From positions 2,501 to 16,359 of the forward strand of contig NW_013654641.1 in the NCBI RefSeq assembly GCF_000499385.1: a stretch of DNA of 13,859 bases. Reading direction: 5' to 3'. The notes under the pieces were generated by a model. The model worked only from the letters and a program-made list of their open reading frames with translations, was not told the origin of the DNA and made no database searches. Below are positions 1 through 8,458 of this stretch, piece after piece; within the stretch, counting starts at the first letter, position 1, and the number at the start of each line of letters is the position of its first letter. The translations under genes and the position numbers were made by a program. Origin of the DNA: Eimeria necatrix (Eukaryota > Apicomplexa > Conoidasida > Eucoccidiorida > Eimeriidae).

Positions 1-34
1 GCTGCTGCTGTGCTGCTGCTGCTGCTGCTGCTGC
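1..34. repeat. CTG trinucleotide tract at window edge
   Basis: An interrupted CTG run opens the window and is cut by its edge. It may be the end of a coding or noncoding tract lying outside. No reading frame with non-repeat content can be tied to it. Confidence 0.9.
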
Positions 35-204
35 TTCTACGGGGCCATAAAGCAAAATAAGTAGAGCGTTTATGCAATTTTGCATGCCACTAAGGAGGCA
101 ATTTCCTTTTTTACTTATTAAAATTACTTTTATTAAAAATTCTTTATTTTGGATTTATCTGCAGATCAGGTAATTCGTCTGAAAGTGCACTTCGCTAGGT
201 CTGG

Positions 205-343
205 GCTAATGTACATATATATATAAATATATAAATATATTTAAATATATATATATGTAAATATATAATTATATATATATGAATATACATATATATATGT
301 GTATATATGTAGAATTATATATATAGTTATATCTATAATATGA

Positions 344-375
<32 letters not shown>

Positions 376-515
376 GCATGCACATATATAAACAGGCATA
401 AACATATACAATATATGTAAATACATAAAACAGTTATAAATCTGAATATGTATATATAAATAAAGTATATAAATATTTACATATATATACATAAATATAC
501 TATACAATTATTTAT
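205..515. repeat. AT-rich TA-dinucleotide island
   Basis: About 310 bases are dominated by TATA runs, including a long pure TA stretch near 341-367, broken by short TGTA and TGCATGCA interruptions. Open frames here are only Tyr/Ile strings. It looks like low-complexity noncoding DNA. Confidence 0.85.
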
Positions 516-696
516 ATATACACTTTCCACGCAGTAAGGCCATTTAGACATATAAATATATATTATTATAGAGATCTAAAGTGATATTTTAGATTGATAT
601 AATACATTTTCTACATTATAATATAAAAGAACTAATAATACAAATATTATATAATGATAACAAAGGTATTATAAATACAGCGTTTGTCCGAAGCGC

Positions 697-710
697 GGTG
701 TACATACACC
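697..710. repeat. Variant of 12-bp palindrome
   Basis: GGTGTACATACACC differs from the exact core GTGTACGTACAC at one base (G to A). A weaker variant, CTGTACATACAC, follows at 892-903. Confidence 0.6.
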
Positions 711-917
711 TGCGCCCGCGCTTGTAAATGGCAAAATGCGAAAAGAGATGCAAATAAACATCTTTTTGAGTTCTTTTACTTCCCCCGAGTTTCAAGAATA
801 AAAAAAACCTTTTTTCCTGTTTATTTATGAGCATTTATTGCATTTTAAATGCAAATTTCCGCAGCTTTCCGGCCTCCTGCAGTTGCCTGAGCTGTACATA
901 CACTCCAGAGCCGCTGG

Positions 918-931
918 GGTGTACGTACACC
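918..931. promoter_or_regulatory. GTGTACGTACAC palindrome, copy 1
   Basis: This is a perfect 14-bp palindrome, GGTGTACGTACACC. It is followed by CTCGTGGGC at 931-939, the same 3' flank as the copy at 5042. The site is self-complementary and so could bind a dimeric factor. The function is unknown. Confidence 0.55.
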
Positions 932-949
932 TCGTGGGCGAGCAGGAAA

Positions 950-1003
950 ATTTCTTTTTGCTTTTTTTTTCTTTTTTGTTTTCTTTTTTGTTTTCTTTTT
1001 TGC
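950..1003. repeat. T-rich tract with TTTTCTTTTTTG periodicity
   Basis: The tract is nearly pure T with regularly spaced C and G interruptions (TTTTTTGTTTTC repeated). It gives Phe strings on plus and Lys strings on minus, so it is low-complexity noncoding DNA. Confidence 0.8.
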
Positions 1004-1214
1004 CGCGGAGGCCACCCCTCTATTAATGCGCAGTTTTGCACCTTTTTGCATGCATTTAAAGAGTTTTTTGGGACATAAATTCCGCAATTTGGGGCTTTTG
1101 TTTGAAGTAATAAATCCCTCTTTTGTTTTATTTGTTTTTGTTAAAGAGCCTCTTTGCCCAATGTTGAGTCTTTTCTATAAAAGTAAAAAGCGCATCACTT
1201 TTCATATATTAATG

Positions 1215-1400
1215 TTTATATATCTCATGGATATATATTTACAAATATATATATTTACTAGTACATATATTTATTAATATATATATATTTATTAATATAT
1301 ATATTTATTAATATATATATATATTAATATATATATTTAATAATATATATTTATATATATATATATTTGCATTTATTGTATATATTTGCATTTATTGTGT
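1215..1400. repeat. AT-rich minisatellite-like array
   Basis: Imperfect copies of ATATTTATTAATATAT are followed by two tandem copies of TATATTTGCATTTATTGT near 1363-1399. No coding content is visible. Confidence 0.8.
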
Positions 1401-1525
1401 GAATATTGTCTGGATGCATGCACAAGTGATATACAAACGAACATTTACAATTAACAATTCATTTACAATTATATTTCTTTTGTACATATGGGCTCTCCCG
1501 TGGCTCTGCCCTTAAGAACATTCTC

Positions 1526-1585
1526 TGGGGGCCCCTGGGGGCCCCTGGGGGCCCCTGGGGGCCCCTGGGGGCCCCTGGGGGGCCC
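1526..1585. repeat. Perfect GGGGGCCCCT decamer array
   Basis: About five and a half uninterrupted copies of a 10-bp unit occur. The period is not a multiple of three, unlike the main GGGGCCCC array in the membrane-protein gene, which fits a noncoding location. Each unit contains the self-complementary GGGGCCCC. Degenerate copies continue to about 1660. Confidence 0.9.
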
Positions 1586-1660
1586 CCCTGGCACTGGGGG
1601 GCCCCCCGGCTGTGGGGTGTTAAGTGTGGGGCCCCACAGTTGGGGGGCCCCTGGGTTTGG

Positions 1661-1674
1661 AGTGTACGTACACC
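1661..1674. promoter_or_regulatory. GTGTACGTACAC palindrome, copy 2
   Basis: The exact core is at 1662-1673, followed by CTCAGC, a flank shared with the near-match at 4596. It lies about 70 bases beyond the PP2C stop codon. Confidence 0.55.
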
Positions 1675-1741
1675 TCAGCCCGCCCCCCCGCTCATTTCGA
1701 TAAGCCGTAAGCAGCAGAAAGGCCCCTGCGGGGCCCCCCAG

Positions 1742-1763
1742 TCAGCAGCACTTCGGACGCTGT

Positions 1764-1796
<33 letters not shown>

Positions 1797-1929
1797 GTTG
1801 GGGGAAGCAAAGGCCAGCGGCGGGGCCCCCGGGGGCCCCCCCAGGGGCCCCCCCGCGGGCCCCTCGGCGCCCGCGGAGGGCCCCCACAAGGGGCTGCCGG
1901 CAGGCATTGCCGGCTGCTGCTGCTCCTGC

Positions 1930-1984
<55 letters not shown>

Positions 1985-2063
1985 AAGTGCAGCGTCCTCC
2001 TCGTGGGCATGGGGGGACAGTGCTAGGTCTTGGCATGCGGCTGTCTGTTGCTCTTCGTCTGCT

Positions 2064-2100
<37 letters not shown>

Positions 2101-2195
2101 ACTCGGGAGGAACGTCCACCGCGCTCTGTCGGAGTCCGCCAGGCCCCACGCGCTGCCAGAGGCCTCCGTCCATTGGGTGTCCTGCAGCAGCAGCA

Positions 2196-2232
<37 letters not shown>

Positions 2233-2601
2233 GGGAGGTCCCTGGCTGGGTGCCGTTGTGCTGCTGGTCTGCGGCGCTGAGGCGGCCGCTGGCGGCGTCT
2301 GCAGCAGCAGCAGCAGCATCAGCAGCAGCAGCAAGATCCTGGAGTTGCTGCAGGACGCAAATGATGATGGAGACATTATCTCCGCTCATTCGGAGGGAAA
2401 TGGCCTCGTGGACGAGGGCCCTTGCTGCTGCTTCTGCTGCTTCGCTTGCTGCTGCAGCAGGACAAGCAGCAGCAACAGCTCGCACCACTCCCAGGGCAAA
2501 AGCAGCAGCAGCATTGTCTTCAATGACATCAAAGAGTCCGTCGCAGCCCAGAATCAGCAGCGCGGGTTCCCGCTGCTGCTGCTGCTCCGCCACGACCCTG
2601 C

Positions 2602-2643
<42 letters not shown>

Positions 2644-2732
2644 AGTGCGTTGCGTCCTTTGCCTCTGGTGCTGCGTGCGTCCCGGCGCGGTGCTTCTCTC
2701 CCTCTCCCGCGTCTCCCCGCCTCCCCCGCTGC

Positions 2733-2771
<39 letters not shown>

Positions 2772-3103
2772 AGCAGCACGAAGGTCTCGGTGCGGACGTC
2801 CGGGCGGTTGGAAACCACGAAGTCCCTCGCAGCAGCAGCAGCAGCAGGCAGCAGCAGCGGACTGGCCTGCGGGCCCAACTTGAGGGCCCAGTCCCCAAAA
2901 GCCCGGCCTATGGCCAGCATTCCGTTGACTCTTTCCCCCATCACAAACCCCCCCAGCTGCTCCACTCTTTGCGTTTCTGCTGCTGCTGAGGCCTTGTGGT
3001 CGTTTGCTGCAGTCAGCCGCAGGCAGCTGCCGTCGCTGAACACCAGCAGCACGCGGGAGTCTCCCAGGTGGGCTGCGTGCACGTCCACGCACACCTGCGG
3101 CAA

Positions 3104-3165
<62 letters not shown>

Positions 3166-3264
3166 GCGGCTGCGGCGGCGGCAAGCCGCCTTGGCGGCTG
3201 CTGCTCCGCGACGCAGTCGCCGCCGTCGACGGAGAGCTCCCGCCGCTGCTCGCCTCCCCGGACC

Positions 3265-3309
<45 letters not shown>

Positions 3310-4084
3310 AGGGCAGCACGAGGCGGGGGTGCAGCAAACAGACGCAAGCCGTGCTGCCACTCTCCTTAATGCCCGCGCGGAGGATCTGCTCGTCCGTGGC
3401 TTTGAAGGCAGCAACGAGGGCCTCCTGAATGTCCCTTTGGGTACAAAGGGCCAGCGGGGCCGGCAGGGGCCCCTCGGGGGCCCCCTTGGGGGCCCCCCCG
3501 GGGGCCCCCCCGGGGGCCCCCGGGGGCCCCCCGGGGCCCCCGGGGGCCCCCAGAAGCGCAGCAAAGCCCCGCTGCAGCAGCTCGTCTCGCCGCCGGTAAG
3601 CCCGGCACAGCACTTCGCGCCAAATGCTGCGGTGCAGCTGCTGCAGCAGCAAATCGACAGTCTGGCGGCCCCCGTGGCCGTCATAAACCCCCAGCAGCCA
3701 GGCCCCCCGCTGGCCCCCAAAGCCCTTCACTATTACCATTCCGTCTTCCATTTCGGGCCTTCTTCCCTGTTCTTCGCTCCACCCCACGCCTTTCACCAGT
3801 CCGTAGGCCCAGCTCCAGTCTTGGGGGGCCCCTGGGGCCCCTGGGGGGCCCCCGGGGGGGCCTCCGGGGGCTCGGGGGGCCCCGGGGGGCCCCGGGGCGT
3901 CTCCGGGGGCCCCGGGGGGACCCGGGGGGCCCCCGGGGGGCCCCAGGACGACTCCGGGGGCCCCGGGGGGCCCCCAGGGGGGCCCCCAGGGGGGCCCCTG
4001 CGGGACGCCCCCACAGTCCGGGGGGCCCCCGGGGGCACTCAGGGGGGGCCCCGGGTCTGGGGGCCCCATCTTTAAGAAACCCAT
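1742..4084 (-). CDS. PP2C-family Ser/Thr protein phosphatase with homopolymer insertions
   Basis: The protein is a predicted Mg/Mn-dependent Ser/Thr phosphatase of the PPM/PP2C family, 780 residues in one uninterrupted frame. The ATG at 4084 is the first Met after an in-frame TAG two codons upstream, and the stop is TGA at 1742-1744. Motifs in order are RPEMED (109-114), GVYDGHGG (132-139), SGSTA (242-246), HLGDSR (339-344), DHK (362-364), AIGRAFGD ending at D398, CDGLFD (514-519) and SGDNVS with D569. By alignment from memory with human PPM1A, R109, E113, D114, D135, G136, D515 and D569 match its phosphate- and metal-binding residues, so an active enzyme is expected. Against a family core of about 250-300 residues, the extra length comes from a Gly-Pro-rich N-terminus (about 7-95), a Gly-Pro insert after residue 175, Ser, Gln and Ala runs between motifs, and a low-complexity tail after about 585. 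The N-terminal MGFLK has Gly2 but no Ser/Thr at position 6, so myristoylation is doubtful. No signal peptide or membrane helix is seen. An upstream noncoding exon cannot be excluded. Confidence 0.9.
3104..3164. repeat. Longest pure CTG tract (about 20 units), in PP2C
   Basis: An uninterrupted GCT/CTG run reads on the minus strand as 20 AGC codons (polySer) just before the VCVDVHAAHLGDSR motif of the phosphatase. It sits in a loop position between conserved motifs, where length changes should be tolerated. Confidence 0.9.
3460..3551. repeat. GGGGGCCCCC array inside PP2C
   Basis: G-run starts are spaced 12, 12 and 12 bases, then 10, 11 and 9, with the last three summing to 30, so the frame is kept. 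It encodes the Gly-Pro-Ala insert after residue 175 of the phosphatase. Confidence 0.8.
3826..4066. repeat. GGGGCCCC-type array encoding PP2C N-terminus
   Basis: Irregular runs of G and C encode the Gly-Pro-rich N-terminal extension (about residues 7-87) of the phosphatase. On either strand the DNA has many closely spaced G-runs and could form G-quadruplexes or hairpins. The protein segment resembles collagen in composition only; a strict Gly-X-Y register is not kept. Confidence 0.8.
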
Positions 4085-4102
4085 CAGCTAGCTACGGAGA
4101 AA

Positions 4103-4148
<46 letters not shown>

Positions 4149-4309
4149 TGGGGGCGGGGAAGGAAACGCAGGGGAGGGGCAGGTGCGGTGGCCGCAGCAG
4201 CAGGAGCTGCTTTTCCCTGCTGCTGCTGCTGCTGCTGCTGCTGCCGTCCCCGCGGCAGCAGCAGCAGCAAACGAGGCGCAGCCAGCCGCCTGCTGCTGCT
4301 GCTGCCTTC

Positions 4310-4323
4310 GGTGTACAGACACC
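4310..4323. repeat. Variant palindrome GGTGTACAGACACC
   Basis: It differs from GTGTACGTACAC at two central bases (GT to AG). The same GTGTACAGACAC variant recurs at 6645-6656, which suggests a sub-family rather than random decay. Confidence 0.5.
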
Positions 4324-4469
4324 CCGGGCCCTCAAGGACTCAGCAGCAGCAAAGAAGAAAAGCAAATGAGATAAAAATGAGACACAGGTGCAGCTGCTGC
4401 TGCTGCTGCTGCTGCTGCTCCTGCCTTGGCGGCTGCACGCGCCCCGCCGCGCTGCCGACGGCGAGACCC

Positions 4470-4518
<49 letters not shown>

Positions 4519-4594
4519 CCAGCAAGTCTGCAAGGCAACAACTAAACAGAAGCTGGGCAGCGGAGAAGAACGCTCGAGTCCCCTGAAAGCCCGC

Positions 4595-4608
4595 TGTGTG
4601 CGTACACC
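4595..4608. repeat. Variant palindrome with GTGTGCGTACAC
   Basis: It has one mismatch to the core and is followed by CTCAGC, as at 1674-1679. Its 3' flank supports common descent with the exact copies. Confidence 0.55.
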
Positions 4609-4625
4609 TCAGCGCGAGTCCAGGC

Positions 4626-4670
<45 letters not shown>

Positions 4671-4812
4671 CAGGGCCCCTCTTCACTGCCGCGGTCGGAG
4701 GGCCCAGATGGGACTTTCCGTAATTTAAAAGAACTCAACAGCAAATAAATAGAGACAATTTATTGAATTAAAGAGCCAAAAAGTACTGTCGCCCGCGTAC
4801 AGGGATGAACAT

Positions 4813-4851
<39 letters not shown>

Positions 4852-4892
4852 GCAGCAGCGGGCCCAACGGCTGGTGCGTCTTTCGCGGGCCG

Positions 4893-4922
4893 CAGCAGCA
4901 GCAGCAGCTGCTGCTGCTGCTG
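4893..4922. repeat. Perfect (CAG)5(CTG)5 palindrome
   Basis: Five CAG units switch directly to five CTG units, which makes a 30-bp perfect inverted repeat in noncoding DNA, able to fold as a hairpin or cruciform. Confidence 0.85.
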
Positions 4923-5040
4923 TTTTGAGAGTTTTTTCGAGTTTTTTGACTTTAAAGTCTTAATTTAAAACAGAAACTTCAGCAGTTTGCTGCTGCTGTT
5001 TGCTGCTGGCGCCGCTGAGCTGCTGCTGCTGGCCACCGCC

Positions 5041-5054
5041 AGTGTACGTACACC
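5041..5054. promoter_or_regulatory. GTGTACGTACAC palindrome, copy 3
   Basis: The exact core is at 5042-5053 and is followed by CTCGTGGGC (5054-5062), identical to the flank of copy 1, so the two copies share 21 bases. Confidence 0.55.
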
Positions 5055-5091
5055 TCGTGGGCTGGTCCACTCCTCCGGGCTTCCTGTCGGC

Positions 5092-5132
<41 letters not shown>

Positions 5133-5217
5133 TCTGTGGCTTCTTTTGCTTCTTTTAATTCCAAAAAAATAAAATGATAAATCAAAACTGCTGAAACACG
5201 CCTTGCGGGGCTCTCGC

Positions 5218-5231
5218 GGTGTACGTACACC
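5218..5231. promoter_or_regulatory. GTGTACGTACAC palindrome, copy 4
   Basis: A perfect 14-bp palindrome, GGTGTACGTACACC, lies 46 bases before the first telomere-like array. Confidence 0.55.
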
Positions 5232-5276
5232 CCAAACTTCCCGCCCAAGACCCCCTGTCTGCCCAGCAAGCCACAG

Positions 5277-5330
5277 CCTAAACCCTAAACCCTAAACCCC
5301 AAACCCTAAACCCTAAACCCTAAACCCTTA
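5277..5330. repeat. Interstitial telomere-like array, CCCTAAA orientation
   Basis: About seven CCCTAAA units occur, one altered to CCCCAAA. TTTAGGG-type repeats are the telomere sequence of coccidia such as Eimeria and Toxoplasma, and internal copies are known in Eimeria genomes. Genes continue on both sides, so this is not a chromosome end. Confidence 0.9.
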
Positions 5331-5408
5331 GATACGCGGACAGAGAGACGCAGACAGAGCCAGACAATCAGGGTTTGGGCTTTATTGGCCACGGCCTAAA
5401 GTGCAAAG

Positions 5409-5440
5409 TTAGGGTTTAGGGTTTAGGGTTTAGGGTTTAG
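5409..5440. repeat. Interstitial telomere-like array, TTTAGGG orientation
   Basis: About four and a half TTTAGGG units lie inverted relative to the array at 5277-5330, with 78 bases between them. The pair could form a stem. Confidence 0.9.
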
Positions 5441-5594
5441 AGGCTGGGGTTCTCAGCCTCACGATCTGCTCTGGCCCACCTCAGAGACAACTGGGAAGCC
5501 GCTGCTGCTGCTGCTGCTGCTGCTGTTGCTGCCGCTGCGGCTGCTGCTGCTGCTGCTTCTGCGTTTCCTGGAGCGCCGCCTGCCCCAGTGTGCC

Positions 5595-5631
5595 AGGGTT
5601 TAGGGTTTAGGGTTTAGGGTTTAGGGTTTAG
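5595..5631. repeat. Second TTTAGGG-oriented telomere-like array
   Basis: About five units lie in the same orientation as the array at 5409-5440, separated from it by a CTG-rich segment (5502-5560). Confidence 0.9.
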
Positions 5632-5732
5632 AGTTTGCCGCTGGAGCTGGGCTCAAAGTGGAAATAGTTGGATTTAAAAATAAAATGCAAAAGTGTTTTT
5701 CAAAAAAATGAAAAAGTGGATTTGAAGGCCCA

Positions 5733-5746
5733 GGTGTACGTACACC
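5733..5746. promoter_or_regulatory. GTGTACGTACAC palindrome, copy 5 (18-bp palindrome)
   Basis: The exact core is extended to CAGGTGTACGTACACCTG at 5731-5748. This is the longest perfect dyad among the copies. Confidence 0.55.
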
Positions 5747-5785
5747 TGAATGTACTTCTGCATTGCCCAAGTGCAGAAGAAAAGA

Positions 5786-5830
5786 TTTAATTAAAAGTTT
5801 TTTAATTAAAAGTTTTTTAATTAAAAGTTT
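5786..5830. repeat. Three perfect tandem copies of a 15-bp AT-rich unit
   Basis: The unit TTTAATTAAAAGTTT repeats exactly three times and each copy holds the palindrome TTAATTAA. A degenerate fourth copy follows. It lies in noncoding DNA. Confidence 0.9.
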
Positions 5831-5894
5831 TTAATTTAAATATTTAAATCTGTTTTTAATTATTCAAAAAGTATAAAAGGCTCATATGGGAGAT

Positions 5895-6060
5895 ATAGGG
5901 ACATCTTTAAAGATATAAATATATTAAATAAATAAATAAATAAATATATATATTTAATATATTTATATAAATATACCTTTATATAATAAAAATAAAAAAA
6001 GAAATAAAAAGTAAATATAATTGCATTTATTTAAATGGAAAGTAAATATAAATAATGTTT
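5895..6060. repeat. AT-rich island
   Basis: TA-, AAAT- and AATA-rich low-complexity DNA includes an (AAAT)n run near 5925-5945. No coding content is visible. Confidence 0.8.
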
Positions 6061-6188
6061 TCATTTATATGTTTGCCTAACTGCAGCAAGTGCACTTTTG
6101 CTGCTGTTTGTGTTTCTTTGCTGCTGCAGCCTCTTCAGCTCAGTGTCTTTATGTGTCTCCCGCGTACACCGCAGCAGCGGCAGCAGCA

Positions 6189-6220
<32 letters not shown>

Positions 6221-6232
6221 TGCTGGTGCTGC

Positions 6233-6246
6233 GGTGTACGTACACC
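6233..6246. promoter_or_regulatory. GTGTACGTACAC palindrome, copy 6
   Basis: A perfect 14-bp palindrome, GGTGTACGTACACC, sits directly after a CTG tract. A half-site, CGTACACC, lies just upstream at 6163-6170. Confidence 0.55.
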
Positions 6247-6643
6247 CTAACAGGGGCAGCGCAAGAGCACAAAGAGATTTAAATTTTAAAACATTTTTTA
6301 AAATCGCTTCGGAGAAAAACGAGTCCTCTAGACTCTGCTAAAGCTGCAGCAGCAGCACAGCCAGCGGCTGCTGCTGCAGCAGAGAAAGCTGCTGCTGCAG
6401 CAGCACTTCTAGCTTCCGCTGCAGCAGCTGCACCGCTCCGTTCCCCTGCACCCTCAGCCTGGCTGCCAGCTCTTGCTGCGCAGCCTTCAGCAGCTGCAGC
6501 AGCTGCAGCAGCAGCAGCAGCTGCTGCTGCAGCAGCAGCGGCTGCTGCTGAGGCTTCCGTGCAGGCGAGCAGCAGCAGCAGCAGCAGCAGCAAACGAAAT
6601 AAATTCGGTAAACTAAAAGCTCTAGGCAAACGTGGGGAGCTCC

Positions 6644-6657
6644 AGTGTACAGACACT
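6644..6657. repeat. Variant palindrome AGTGTACAGACACT
   Basis: It carries the same GTGTACAGACAC core as the variant at 4310, about 130 bases beyond the stop codon of the membrane-protein gene. Confidence 0.5.
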
Positions 6658-6786
6658 GCAGCGCTATCTTCTTTACTATTACGGACAATCCCCCCCGCAG
6701 CAGCAGCAGCAACAGCAGGACCACCGGCTGCTGCTGCTGCTGCAGCAGCAGCAGCAGCACAGCCCCTTGCGCGTTTGCTGCTGCTT

Positions 6787-7534
6787 CTAGGGGCCCCTCC
6801 GGGCCCTCCGGGACTTGCTGCAGCACGAAATGCGAAGCCCCTCAGCAATCATGAAAAAGGAAACAAATAAAGCAGCAAGAGAATCATAACTGGGGGGCAA
6901 AGAAGGCCCCGGGGGGCCCCCCTGTGGGGGCCCCCCCAGGGGCCCCTGCTGTGGGGGCCCCCCCAGGGGCCCCCGCTGGGGGGGCCCCCCTAGAAGCCCC
7001 TGTGGGGGCCCCTCTACAAGCCCATGTGGGGGCCCCTCTGGGGGCCCCTGCTGTAGGGGCCCCTCTGGGGGCCCCTCCAGTGGGGGCCCCTCAAGGGGCC
7101 CCCGCTGTGGGGGCCCCTCTAGGGGCCCCTGGAGTGGGGGCCCCCCTGGGGGCCCCTTTGGGGAGCCCCCATAGAGGCCCTCTGCTAGGGCCCGCTTGTG
7201 GGGGCCCCCGGGGGCCCCCACGCCCCGCTGTGGGTCTGCGGGGGGCCCCCTGGGGGGCCCCTCGGGGGGCCCCCTGGGGGGCCCCTCGGGGGGCCCCCCG
7301 GGGCCCCCTGGGGGGCCCCTGTGGAGGAAAAGGCAAAGCGCGGAAGCAGCAGCAGCAACAAGAGAGAGCAGCAGCGAGAAAGCTGAAGAGCGGAAGTCCA
7401 AGTGCAGCAATTTGCTGCTGAGTTTGAAAGCTAAGTGGCGTTTATAAAGACAAATAAAGAAGAGAATGAAGGCAGCAGGGGCAGTGACGCAGAAGGTCTT
7501 TGCTGCTGCGGCCACGGCCTGCTGCTGCAGCGCC

Positions 7535-7581
<47 letters not shown>

Positions 7582-8016
7582 CTCGTGCGCCTGCAACGCG
7601 AAGCAAGAATGAAGACACACCCACAGGCCCGACAGCAGCAGCACAAAACCCACCAGCCGGCTCGCCAGCTGCTCCCTCTTCTCCACAACCGCCTCAGCAG
7701 CAGCAGCAGCAGCAGCTGCTGCTGCTGCTGCTGCTGCTGCTGCCTCAGTCTGTGCTGCTTCTGCTGCTGCTGCTGTGCCGGCCCCCGAGGGGGCCTCCAG
7801 CGTAGCCCCGTCTTCCGCTGGACTTGCAGCGGGGACGATGTCCTCGACTTCCTTGTCAGCAGCAGCAGCAGCAGCAGCAGCTGCTGCTGCTGCTGCTGCT
7901 GCTGCACCTTCTGCAGCAGCAGCCGTCGAAGCTGTTGAAGCCTCCCTTTCGAGATCCTGCAGCTCAACTGGCTTCGGCTTGCCCCCGCAAAAAAGTCCCC
8001 CAAGTGTGCGTCTCAG

Positions 8017-8070
<54 letters not shown>

Positions 8071-8426
8071 GAGGGGGGCCCCCGAAGGGCCCCTCTGGAA
8101 ACGCCAAAGAACAACAGCAGATGCTGCTGCGTCGAGCAGCACCCCAAGGGCAAGAGCAGCAAGAGAGAGGGAGGGGGGGGCCGAGGAGCAGCAGCAGCAA
8201 GCAGCAGCAGCAGCAACAAACAGAGACGCGAATATGCACGCCACAGACACTATCCGCACCTGCAGCACAAGCTGCTGCTGCTGCTGCTGCTGCTGCTGCG
8301 GCAGCTGCTGCTGCTGCTGTGTTTTAGGGTCACCTGCGCTGTCGAGGGGCTGAGGGCGGGAGCTGGAGTGAACGGACACCACGCACAAACTACACGCAGC
8401 GCCAATCTGCTGCTGCTGCTGCTGCA

Positions 8427-8458
<32 letters not shown>

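Larger units (their letters stand above)
35..1741. other. Intergenic region without a supportable gene
   Basis: This stretch lies downstream of the PP2C stop codon, which reads on the minus strand. Its short open frames consist of Tyr/Ile-rich translations of TA repeats or Phe/Lys runs from T-rich DNA, and none shows a recognisable motif. It contains AT-rich arrays, one T-rich tract, a GGGGGCCCCT array and several copies of a GTGTACGTACAC palindrome. Part of the 1500-1741 segment is probably the 3' untranslated region of the PP2C transcript, but I cannot place a polyadenylation site. Confidence 0.7.
4085..5276. other. Intergenic region upstream of PP2C, triplet-rich
   Basis: This region probably contains the PP2C promoter and 5' untranslated region, read on minus. 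It holds CAG tracts (about 4105-4145, 4626-4670, 4815-4852), CTG tracts (about 4470-4517, 5093-5131) and palindrome copies or variants at 4310, 4595, 5041 and 5218. All open frames are Gln, Ser, Ala, Leu or Cys strings without a family motif, so I call no gene. Confidence 0.7.
5632..6786. other. Intergenic region downstream of the membrane-protein gene
   Basis: The region holds two exact palindrome copies, a 15-bp tandem repeat, an AT-rich island, CTG tracts near 6190-6228 and mixed CAG/CTG near 6345-6595. A minus-strand frame ending at the TAG at 6338-6340 contains a Leu/Gln/Glu-rich segment of about 50 residues that is less repetitive than its surroundings. It might be a terminal exon, but I found no phase-consistent splice to a neighbour. 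Confidence 0.6.

Noticed and set aside
616..834. Small minus-strand frame of 72 residues starting MLINKQEKRF
   Set aside because: It has no recognisable motif, lies in AT-rich DNA, and includes a palindrome copy. A chance frame is more likely.
2030..3428. Long plus-strand open frames opposite the PP2C gene
   Set aside because: They are Cys, Leu, Ala and Ser strings created by CTG tracts, with no family motif. The minus strand carries ordered PP2C motifs over the same bases.
5277..5440. Scar of a chromosome end-to-end fusion
   Set aside because: The array order is CCCTAAA then TTTAGGG, the reverse of what a head-to-head fusion gives.
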